From Roseiarcus sp963749715 (GTDB lineage: Bacteria > Pseudomonadota > Alphaproteobacteria > Rhizobiales > Beijerinckiaceae): a stretch of 64,000 nucleotides of DNA. Positions 18,531-25,715 of the stretch are shown one piece after another. A model generated the notes under the pieces. It ran no database searches, was not told the origin of the DNA, and saw only the letters and a list, made by a program, of their open reading frames with translations. The stretch spans positions 62,001-126,000 of the forward strand of contig CAVVNR010000005.1 of NCBI GenBank assembly GCA_963749715.1, read 5' to 3'. The number at the start of each line of letters is the position of its first letter. Position 1 is the stretch's first letter. The position numbers were made by a program, and so were the translations under genes.

Positions 18531-19469
18531 TCACTCCTTCACGTTCGCGGCCGTGATCAGTTTGGTCGGGACGTAGATCACGCTCTGTTTGATCTTTTCA
18601 CCCGCGAGATAGCGCTTGACGGCGTCGGCGGTCGTGTGGCCGATCCCTTTGAAATCCTGGGCCATCGAGGCCTCGAAATTGCCTCCCTTGGCGATCGCCT
18701 CGCGCGCTTGCGGATTGGCGTCGATGCCGGTGATGACGATGCCCTCGTCGGCGCGGCCGGCCGCGTCGATCGCCTGCATGGCGCCGAGCGCCGGCTGGTC
18801 CCACGCCGCCCAAACCGCAGCGATGGCGCCCTTGGCCGGATTGGCGGCGAGAATCGCCTCCATCTTGGCGCGCGAATCGGCGATGCCGCCGTCCTTGACG
18901 TCCGGAGTCACGCGAGCGAGCACCTTGATGTCGGGGTTGTTCTTGAAGATCGCGTCGGCGATCACGTCGCGCGAATGCACCGGCGGAAACGCGTCGTACA
19001 CGAACATGACGACGTCGCCCTTGCCGTTGATCCGGTTGGCGACATAGGCGGCGGTGTCGGCGGCCATCGAATAGCCGTTGCTGGTGACGTTGGTGACCAG
19101 CAGCGGATTGGCCCCCGCGTCCATCCCGAACACCGGAATCCGCGCGCTCTTCGCGGTCTCGAGGCCAGCCGCGACTTGTCCGGGATCGACGTTGATGACG
19201 ATCGCGTCCACCTTCTGGTTGGAGACGTCCTCGATCCTGCTGATCACCGCCGCGACGTCGCCCTTGGTGTCGATCACGTTCACGTCCCAGCCGTTCGCCT
19301 TGGCCGCCTCCTGGAACGCCTCGACGTAAAACTGCGTGCCGGGCTGGGCGAGATAGGGCGTGATCACCGCGATCTTTGCCGCGGCAAGAGCCGGGCCCGC
19401 GGCGGTCGCAAGCGCGAACGCCATCGCCGCGGCGGCCCCCGCACGCAGAAAAAGAGATTTGTTCGCCAA
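18531..19469 (-). CDS. Ribose-type ABC transporter substrate-binding protein
   Basis: Periplasmic receptor of the type-I periplasmic-binding fold (RbsB/XylF-like), 312 aa. Signal peptide residues 1-29 with ALA cleavage; the mature start AKIAVITPYL is typical of the first beta strand. It is the first gene of the minus-strand transporter operon and divergent from the FGGY kinase at 19570, which suggests the ligand is the kinase's sugar or the polyol oxidised by the SDR at 22507. The ligand is not readable from sequence. Confidence 0.92.
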   Translation of the reverse strand: MANKSLFLRAGAAAAMAFALATAAGPALAAAKIAVITPYLAQPGTQFYVEAFQEAAKANGWDVNVIDTKGDVAAVISRIEDVSNQKVDAIVINVDPGQVAAGLETAKSARIPVFGMDAGANPLLVTNVTSNGYSMAADTAAYVANRINGKGDVVMFVYDAFPPVHSRDVIADAIFKNNPDIKVLARVTPDVKDGGIADSRAKMEAILAANPAKGAIAAVWAAWDQPALGAMQAIDAAGRADEGIVITGIDANPQAREAIAKGGNFEASMAQDFKGIGHTTADAVKRYLAGEKIKQSVIYVPTKLITAANVKE

Positions 19470-19569
19470 GTCATGCCCTCCCGCTCATTTCGGTCCCGGT
19501 TCTGCTGACGCGAGCCTAGCATTGCGTCTACAAACTGCAACCGGGGCGCTGGAGCCTGAAGCGAGAAGC

Positions 19570-21045
19570 ATGGCCGGTCCGTTTCTCATCGGCGTGGATG
19601 TCGGGACGACATCGGTCAAGACGGCGCTGCTCGACGCCGATGGAGTCGTTTGCGCCGAGCGGGCGAGTCCGGTCGCCACGCGGCGGCCTCAACCGGGCTT
19701 TGCCGAGCAGGCGCCGGAAGACTGGATGGCGGCCACGCTGTCGGGTCTGGCGGGAGTGCTGGACGGCGTTCCGCGGGGCGCGATTGCGGGAGTGGGGCTC
19801 TGCAGCCAGGTCAACACGCACGTGTTCGTCGACGCCAACGGCCAAGCGCTGGCGCCGGCGATTGTCTGGCAGGACGGGCGCTGCGCCGAAGACGCCGCGA
19901 GGCTCGATCGCCTGGTCTCCGAGGAGGCGCGCCTGAAATGGTGGGGCGCGCCTTTGCCGATCGACGCCAGCCATGTGTTGAGCCGCATGGCGTGGATGGC
20001 GCGCGCTCACCCCGATATCTGGCGTCGCACCCGCTGGGTCATGGCGCCCAAGGACTATTGCCTTCTCCGCCTGACCGGCGAGCCCTGCGCCGACCCACTG
20101 TCTTCGTACGGCGTTGTCGATTCCTCCCTTCGCTATGTCGATGAGCTTATTGCTCTCGTTCCCGGCGCAGCCTCGCGACTGGCGCCATTGCGTGGCCTAA
20201 CCACTATGGTTGGTCGGGTTCGCGCCGGCCTGCCAGGCGCCGGACTGCCGATGGCGACGGCGACCATGGACGCCTGGGCGGGCATGCTCGGCGCGGGCGC
20301 GGTCAGGGAAGGCGACGCCGGCTACCTCAGCGGCACGAGCGAAGTCGTGGGCATCGTTTCCCGGCGACGCGCGCCAACGCCGGGAGTGATTGCGTTTCCC
20401 GATTGTGAAGGGATCATGCTGCATACGGGGCCGACGCAGGCGGGAGGCGCTTCGGTCGCCTGGCTCGGCGAGCTTCTGGGCCGCAGCGCCGAGGAAATTT
20501 CAACGCTCGCGGCAAAGACCATGCTCGAACGCCCCGCGCCGATCTTCCTGCCGCATTTGCAGGGCGAGCGCGCGCCGCTTTGGGACATCGCCGCGCGCGC
20601 CTCGTTCGCCGGCATCGACGCCTCGATGGGCGCAAGCGAACTCGCCCGCTCCGTCCTCGAGGGCGTCGCCTACTCCGTCCGGCTCCTGATCGGAGCGCTC
20701 GAAGCCTCATCAGCCGTGACAGCGACGCGGCTGCGCCACGCCGGCGGCGGGGCCCGCTCCGCCGTCTGGTGCCAAATCCGGGCCGACGTTTTGGGCCGGC
20801 CGATCGATCGGGTCGAAAGCCTCGACTCCGGGGTCGTCGGCGCGGCCATGTTGGCCGGCATAGCGGCGGGCGTCTTCGCCTCCATCGAAGAGGCCGCCGG
20901 CCGCATGTCGCGTCTCGAGCGCACGTTCGAGCCGAACCGAGCCTTGAAGACCCATTATGACGAGGGATTCAGCCGGTACGCCGACCTCTACGCGCGGCTC
21001 AAGGGCTTCGGCGGCCGCGAGGGGGAGCGTCTCACCCCTCCCTGA
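19570..21045 (+). CDS. FGGY-family carbohydrate kinase (xylulokinase-like)
   Basis: Phosphorylates a ketose or polyol with ATP in the cytoplasm. 491 aa, normal for the FGGY family. The N-terminal phosphate-binding motif DVGTTSVKTALLD is at residues 10-22; the substrate-loop IVWQDGRC and the ATP-binding GGGARSAVWCQIRADVLGRP follow. ATG 19570 is chosen because family homology begins there; the longer upstream frame is not coding. It is divergent from the ribose-type importer with about 100 bases between. Xylulose or ribulose is the most likely substrate class; glycerol cannot be excluded on motifs alone. Confidence 0.88.
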   Translation: MAGPFLIGVDVGTTSVKTALLDADGVVCAERASPVATRRPQPGFAEQAPEDWMAATLSGLAGVLDGVPRGAIAGVGLCSQVNTHVFVDANGQALAPAIVWQDGRCAEDAARLDRLVSEEARLKWWGAPLPIDASHVLSRMAWMARAHPDIWRRTRWVMAPKDYCLLRLTGEPCADPLSSYGVVDSSLRYVDELIALVPGAASRLAPLRGLTTMVGRVRAGLPGAGLPMATATMDAWAGMLGAGAVREGDAGYLSGTSEVVGIVSRRRAPTPGVIAFPDCEGIMLHTGPTQAGGASVAWLGELLGRSAEEISTLAAKTMLERPAPIFLPHLQGERAPLWDIAARASFAGIDASMGASELARSVLEGVAYSVRLLIGALEASSAVTATRLRHAGGGARSAVWCQIRADVLGRPIDRVESLDSGVVGAAMLAGIAAGVFASIEEAAGRMSRLERTFEPNRALKTHYDEGFSRYADLYARLKGFGGREGERLTPP

Positions 21046-21059
21046 GCCTTGCGAACGGA

Positions 21060-21222
21060 TCCGCGCATCGAGGCGCCCTGTCGCAGAACAGGCAGCGCAT
21101 GGATCGACGGCTTGTCCGAAACACGCAGTTGAGGGGACGTCTTGAGATCGATAGCCGCGACGATGTCGCCGCCAACAATGACAGGCAAGGCGAAATAGCC
21201 AAAGAGCCGCCTTTCAAGGGGG
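21060..21222 (-). pseudogene. Remnant of YcaQ-like winged-helix protein (C-terminal piece)
   Basis: In the gap after the kinase, the minus strand reads ERRLFGYFALPVIVGG followed by DIVAAIDLKT. This is the conserved C-terminal block of the YcaQ/COG3214 winged-helix family (DNA crosslink glycosylases). Upstream sequence is missing and no start exists in this frame for a full protein, so it is a truncated leftover of a roughly 400-aa gene. Identification rests on motif memory only. Confidence 0.45.
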
Positions 21223-21330
21223 GTTCAAAATGAGAATCTTCGCGCGCCGCCTGGACCTGAGATGTGCGACCCTCCCCAAGACGCCGCGCTTCACTCCGGC
21301 GTCACAGACCGGCAATGCAAAGGAGGAGAC

Positions 21331-22233
21331 GTGAGCGCGGCTCCTGACGCACCACGGATTGGTTGGATCGGCCTCGGCAAAATGGGCCTGCCGATCTGTG
21401 AACGTCTTGCTGCGCAAGGCTTCAAGGTGACGGCGCTGACGCGAAATCAAGGAGGTCGCGACCGAGCCACCCGCGCGAACCTTCCCGGAGAATCGTCAAT
21501 TCGCGATGTTGTTGACGGCGCGCAAATCGTCGTGTCGGCGATCAGCGACGACGCCGCGCTGACGGACATCGTGTTTGGAACCGGCGGACTGAGCGAAACT
21601 CTAAATCGCGACCAGATTTTCGTCGAGATCAGCACGGTCTCGCCGGACGTCTCTCGACGCGTCGCCGCGGCGATGTCCGCGATCGGCGTGGACTACGTCC
21701 GCTCGCCCGTCTCCGGCTCGACAACGTTCGCCTCTCAAGGAACTCTGACCGCAGTCCTCTCCGGTCCGCCGAAGGCGATCGAACGCCTGGCCGCTTTCTA
21801 CGAGGCCTTCACCCGAAAGACGTTCGTCGTTGGCGAGGCGGAGGAGGCCCGTTATCTGAAGCTCGTGCTCAATACGCTGGTCGGCGGAACATCCGCGCTG
21901 TTGGCGGAAGCGCTCGCGATGGGGCGCAAGGGCGGTCTCGGCGAGGCCGCGATGATGGACGTCATCGGCCAGAGCGCGGTCGCTTCTCCGCTGTTGCAGT
22001 ACAAACGCGACACCGTGGTGAACGGGACTTATGCGCCCGCCTTCGCCGTCCAGCAGATCATGAAGGATTTCGACCTCATCGCGGAAGTGTCACGGCAGGA
22101 CCATTGCCCCATGCCGCTGGTCGCTCAGATCCGCCAGCAATACGAGGCGGCGTTCGCCAACGGTTGCGGCGATCTCGACTTCTTCGTGCTCGTCCGCGAG
22201 GCGGCGCGGATTGCCGGGCTTCGACAGGGTTGA
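21331..22233 (+). CDS. NAD-binding beta-hydroxyacid dehydrogenase (3-hydroxyisobutyrate dehydrogenase family)
   Basis: 300 aa. N-terminal Rossmann motif GLGKMG (residues 14-19), the substrate-site block RSPVSGS and the catalytic-Lys helix region YLKLVLNTLVGG are visible. The GTG at 21331 is preceded by AAGGAGGAG, far better than the earlier in-frame start at 21262. The family oxidises beta-hydroxyacids or reduces tartronate semialdehyde/ketoacids with NAD(P). Neighbours (kinase, SDR, sugar importer) suggest a sugar-acid or polyol-linked step; the substrate is unknown. Confidence 0.88.
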   Translation: MSAAPDAPRIGWIGLGKMGLPICERLAAQGFKVTALTRNQGGRDRATRANLPGESSIRDVVDGAQIVVSAISDDAALTDIVFGTGGLSETLNRDQIFVEISTVSPDVSRRVAAAMSAIGVDYVRSPVSGSTTFASQGTLTAVLSGPPKAIERLAAFYEAFTRKTFVVGEAEEARYLKLVLNTLVGGTSALLAEALAMGRKGGLGEAAMMDVIGQSAVASPLLQYKRDTVVNGTYAPAFAVQQIMKDFDLIAEVSRQDHCPMPLVAQIRQQYEAAFANGCGDLDFFVLVREAARIAGLRQG

Positions 22234-22506
22234 GACGGATCGAATCGAGTGGCGGTTCCGCGGGACTGGACGAAGGGCCGCTGCGGAGAAGGCGAAGAGG
22301 TCGACGGCTTTCGTCGCGCGGGAGCAGCGCCGCCTCGACCGCCGCGCGCCCGTGGACGAGGCCTTGATCGCAAGCGCGGCCGAGGATCGAGAGCGGGGTG
22401 TTGGCCGCCTTGCCTTCGGACCCCGGCCCCCTGAAGTCGGCGCCCGGGGGCCTGGGGAGGTTTATGCGAGGATGCGCCGCAGCGATGCACGAGGAGGACG
22501 AAGGCG
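22234..22506. other. Intergenic stretch with a possible ankyrin-like ghost
   Basis: No intact gene. On the minus strand, roughly 22300-22470, one frame reads GADFRGPGSEGKAANTPL and then SILGRACDQGLVHG, which is faintly ankyrin-like, without a start codon and with an apparent frame break. It may be a decayed gene or chance. Confidence 0.2.
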
Positions 22507-23295
22507 ATGGCCCGGCTTGAGAACACAGTCGTCATGATCACCGGGGGCGCGCAGGGCATCGGCGAGGGCATCGCCCGCCGTCTCGCCTCCGAAGGCGCCG
22601 CGGTCGCCATCGCCGACCTCAACGCCGGCAAGGCGAAAGCCGTGGCCGAAACCTTGAAGGGCGAAGGGGCGGCCGGCGCGATCAGCGTGCCGGTCGATGT
22701 GAGGGATCGCGGCCAGGTTCAGGCGGCGATCAAGGCGGTCGTGGACAGCTTCGGCCGGCTCGATGTCCTGTTCAACAACGCTGGCTTCAACAAGCCGCTT
22801 CCGTTTCTCGAGGTCGACGAGGCGAACTTCAACAGCATCATGCGGATCAACGCATGGGGCGTCATGCTCGGCATCCAGGAGGGCGCCAAGCAAATGATCG
22901 CCCAGGGCGGCGGGGGCAAGATCATCAATACGGCTTCGATCGCCGGCCGGCAGGGCTACGCGGAGTTTGCGCCCTATTGCTGCAGCAAGTCCGCGGTGAT
23001 CTCGCTGACCCAGGCGGGCGCCCGCGAATTCGCCAAGCACAAGATCACGGTCAATGCCTTCGCGCCGGGCGTGGTGGTGACGCCGCTGTGGGACGGGCTC
23101 GAGCAGGACATGATCGACAGGGGCGTCATCAAGAAGAAGGGCGAGTTCATCGAGAGCTTCTCGGCCAGCATCCTGCTCGGCTACCCGTCGAAGCCCGACG
23201 ACCTCGCGGGGGTCGCGGCCTTCCTCGCGTCACGCGATTCCGACTATATCACCGGGCAGGTCATCATGTCGGACGGCGGCATGGTCCTGGTCTGA
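22507..23295 (+). CDS. Short-chain dehydrogenase/reductase (polyol dehydrogenase-like)
   Basis: 262 aa classical SDR. NAD-binding TGGAQGIG at residues 12-19, NNAG present, catalytic YxxxK is Y157/K161 (YCCSK), and the C-terminal DGGMVLV is typical. The overall pattern (VNAFAPGVVVTPLW) resembles sorbitol/acetoin-type dehydrogenases. With the FGGY kinase upstream it could oxidise an imported pentitol or hexitol to the ketose that the kinase phosphorylates. The ATG is preceded by GAGGAGGACGAAGG. SDR assignment firm, substrate inferred. Confidence 0.9.
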   Translation: MARLENTVVMITGGAQGIGEGIARRLASEGAAVAIADLNAGKAKAVAETLKGEGAAGAISVPVDVRDRGQVQAAIKAVVDSFGRLDVLFNNAGFNKPLPFLEVDEANFNSIMRINAWGVMLGIQEGAKQMIAQGGGGKIINTASIAGRQGYAEFAPYCCSKSAVISLTQAGAREFAKHKITVNAFAPGVVVTPLWDGLEQDMIDRGVIKKKGEFIESFSASILLGYPSKPDDLAGVAAFLASRDSDYITGQVIMSDGGMVLV

Positions 23296-23335
23296 CCGGC
23301 GGCGCAGCGGGTTATTGAGAGTCGCCGCCCCGACG

Positions 23336-23530
23336 CGCCGAAGGCCGCCATCGAATGCCTCGTCATCGGCGCCGGTGTGGTCGGCATGCGCGGTCGGACG
23401 CTCGCGCCATCGACGGCCTTCCGCCGCTTCTCGCCAAGGGCAATTCCTTTTCGCTCGCCGTTTTCGCGGCTCGCGCACCCGATGCCGGCGCCAGAGCGAG
23501 TCGGCGTCGCGTCTCAGGGTGCTTCACGGG
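23336..23530 (+). pseudogene. Remnant of FAD-dependent oxidoreductase (L-2-hydroxyglutarate oxidase-like)
   Basis: The plus strand reads ECLVIGAGVVG, the FAD-binding start of this family, then after an apparent large deletion LPPLLAKGNSFSL, and in a third frame SPFSRLAHPMPAPE. In intact relatives these blocks lie about 250 residues apart (LAKGNYFSL and PFSRLIYPVPE). The locus is therefore a deleted, frameshifted leftover. No functional product is expected. Confidence 0.55.
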
Positions 23531-23589
23531 CGACTCGAACACCGCGCTTCGACGATCGCGCCGGCTGTCTGGCGTCGTCGTGGAGCCCT

Positions 23590-24015
23590 TTACTTTAGCC
23601 TCTCGTCCAGCACTTCGTCATGAGCGGTCAGCGCGTTCGCCCCATCCAGCGCGTGGGCAAGAAGGCCGCGGCCGTCCGGCAGCAAACTGGCTTCATGCGG
23701 TCCTCGCTGACCCTTTGGCCTCTCATCCCGAGCCTGCTCATCGGCCGCCTCCGTTTCCTTCTCAACCATCGCGTCCATTTCCCCCTCGGAGAATCCAGCT
23801 TCATATTGGGGGTTATTTTGGAACGGCAATCTTGACGAGTAGGAGTGGCCATCATAGCCGTCACGGTAGCCAAAATCGTAAGCGTCCGACGCGCAGGAGT
23901 TGCCCCCGCAACGGTCATTGGAGGCGGGATCGTAAGGGTTTTGCGTTTGCGCGTACGCGGAATATGCGGCGACGAGATACGCGGCGCATGCGATTGACGG
24001 CAACTGCCCGATCAT
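23590..24015 (-). CDS. Small secreted protein of unknown function
   Basis: 141 aa starting at ATG 24015, which follows GGAGGCACAAT. A signal peptide is likely (residues 1 to about 22, AYAQ). The mature part has two Cys (RCGGNSCAS) and a Tyr/Asp/Gly-rich segment (YDFGYRDGYDGHSYSS), then an acidic, charged C-terminal half. I do not recognise a family. A longer upstream start at 24273 is less likely because it would bury the signal peptide. Confidence 0.55.
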   Translation of the reverse strand: MIGQLPSIACAAYLVAAYSAYAQTQNPYDPASNDRCGGNSCASDAYDFGYRDGYDGHSYSSRLPFQNNPQYEAGFSEGEMDAMVEKETEAADEQARDERPKGQRGPHEASLLPDGRGLLAHALDGANALTAHDEVLDERLK

Positions 24016-24353
24016 ATTGTGCCTCCGAACAGGTCGAAATGAGGGCGCCGCTGCCGCATTCGAATCCAATTGCAGCGCGACAAGGGCGAGGACAGACGGC
24101 GCGATCCGGCCGCCGCCATCGCCAGACGAGCCCTCCTGGCCGCCGCCTCGCCTGGGGTACGCCTCCTTCGTGGTTGGCGACCGCCCATTCTCATCCTCAA
24201 TATCGCACGATTTTCGCCCACATTGTCGGGCGATGTCCGTCAACATGGGTCCGGCAGGTTTACCAGCGGACATCGAGCTTCCGAGATGTTTCTATCATGG
24301 GTAGCCAACCCATGCTACATTCGACGGCGAATTCATGGTTGACGGGATAGCTG
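24016..24353. promoter_or_regulatory. Divergent intergenic region upstream of RND efflux operon
   Basis: 338 bases without a credible gene. It separates the minus-strand secreted protein from the plus-strand efflux operon and contains the CATGGGT/ACCCATG palindrome at 24296-24314. An extra half-site CATGGGT lies at 24244-24250. Confidence 0.4.
24296..24314. promoter_or_regulatory. Candidate operator of the RND efflux operon
   Basis: Perfect inverted repeat CATGGGT-AGCCA-ACCCATG, about 40 bases before the membrane-fusion-protein ATG. Size and place suit a dimeric repressor of the TetR or MarR kind, but no regulator gene is adjacent. A further half-site lies about 50 bases upstream. Confidence 0.45.
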
Positions 24354-25715
24354 ATGAAATCTCGACGCGCAGTGTTTGCGGTATTGATTGTCGCCGCGCT
24401 TGGGGGACTTTACGTCTGGACGGAGGACCCGTCCAGACGAAGTTCGATCGCGACTTTCGCCGGACCAACCGCGACTCGAGCTTATGGTTGGGCGGTGGAT
24501 AAAACCACGGGTGCGTTTGCCTTCGCCAAACCCACGGTCTCGTCCATTCGGAGTTCGATCGCGACGTTCGCCGGGCCAACTGCGGATTGGGCGATCGACA
24601 AATCGAGGGGTTGGTTTGCCTTCGCCAAGCCGACCGCGGCAGGCGATTCGGGCGAACCGGAAAGCAACCCGCCAGCGGTCCGCGTTGTCGCCGCGCCGGT
24701 CGTCGAAGCAACGGTCCCGATCCTCCTCTCCGGAATCGGCACTGTCATACCTTACAATACGGTTGACACCAAAGCTCAAGTCGATGGCGTAATTATGCGA
24801 TTGAACTTCGTTGAAGGCGACGACGTTAAAATCGGGGATCCGCTAGCGACGATCGATCCAACCCCGTATGAGGCGCGCGTCGCGCAGTGGCAAGCGAAGA
24901 AGCAGCGGGCGACCGCTCAGCTCGAAAACGCAAAAGTGAACCTATGGCGCGATCAACAACTGCTGGCCAAGGATTTCGCCACGCAGAAACAGACTGACGC
25001 CGAAACGGCGCTCGTTGGACAATATACCGCTGATATCGCCGAGGCCGAAGCGCAAATCAAATTCTCCCAAAATCAGCTCGATAACACCATAGTCAGATCG
25101 CCGATCAATGGGCGCACCGGAATTCGCCGCGTCGACCCTGGCAATTACATACGCGCAGCGGACAATACGAACATTGTCACGGTCGTCCAAACGCAGCCGA
25201 TCTCTGTCATAATCACGGTGCCGGCGACGGCGCTCGCCGAGACCGGCGTTTCGTCTGGAATGATCGATCTCCCGGTCACCGCGTATGCGCAGGACGGCAC
25301 GACGCTTCTTGATCGCGGCAAAGTCGAAGTGGTCAACAACGTTGTCGATCCCGCAACGGGCACAATCAAGCTGAAGGCAATTTTCACCAACACGCGGAAT
25401 AAGCTTTGGCCGGGTGACTTCGTTGATTGCAAGATCGCGGTGGAAAGCCGCCACGAAGGACTCACGGTCCCCTCGGCGGCGATCCAGCACGGGCCGAGGG
25501 GCGATTTTGTCTGGGTCGTCAACGCTGAGTTTGTGGCCGAGCCAAGACCGGTGCGTGTGAAGCAGGTGCTCAGCGATGTTGCGCTAATCGATCGCGGGCT
25601 GCAGGCGGACGAGACAGTGGTCACCGAGGGCCAATACTATCTGAGAACTGGGAGTAGGGTCGCGGTTGTTCCAGAGCTTCCCGGCGGCCGGCCGGAGGCG
25701 CTCACTTCGGAATGA
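24354..25715 (+). CDS. RND efflux periplasmic adaptor (membrane fusion protein, MdtA-like)
   Basis: 453 aa. Residues about 5-22 are a membrane anchor/signal. Residues about 95 on form the normal adaptor: beta-barrel, lipoyl and alpha-hairpin parts (AQVDGVIMRLNFVEGD, QLDNTIVRSPINGRTG). Between them lies an unusual insert with two copies of a 30-37-residue unit (SSIATFAGPTA ... FAFAKPT). It links the inner-membrane pumps encoded downstream to an outer-membrane channel. Its TGA overlaps the ATG of the next gene. No TolC-type gene is in the window. Confidence 0.92.
   Translation: MKSRRAVFAVLIVAALGGLYVWTEDPSRRSSIATFAGPTATRAYGWAVDKTTGAFAFAKPTVSSIRSSIATFAGPTADWAIDKSRGWFAFAKPTAAGDSGEPESNPPAVRVVAAPVVEATVPILLSGIGTVIPYNTVDTKAQVDGVIMRLNFVEGDDVKIGDPLATIDPTPYEARVAQWQAKKQRATAQLENAKVNLWRDQQLLAKDFATQKQTDAETALVGQYTADIAEAEAQIKFSQNQLDNTIVRSPINGRTGIRRVDPGNYIRAADNTNIVTVVQTQPISVIITVPATALAETGVSSGMIDLPVTAYAQDGTTLLDRGKVEVVNNVVDPATGTIKLKAIFTNTRNKLWPGDFVDCKIAVESRHEGLTVPSAAIQHGPRGDFVWVVNAEFVAEPRPVRVKQVLSDVALIDRGLQADETVVTEGQYYLRTGSRVAVVPELPGGRPEALTSE
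24441..24641 (+). repeat. Imperfect direct duplication inside the adaptor gene
   Basis: Two copies start at 24441 and 24552 (111-base offset, 37 codons). Each encodes SSIATFAGPTA, a GWA(V/I)DK-like core and FAFAKPT. The second copy lacks about four codons in the middle. The DNA is also similar, pointing to a fairly recent tandem duplication. Confidence 0.75.
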
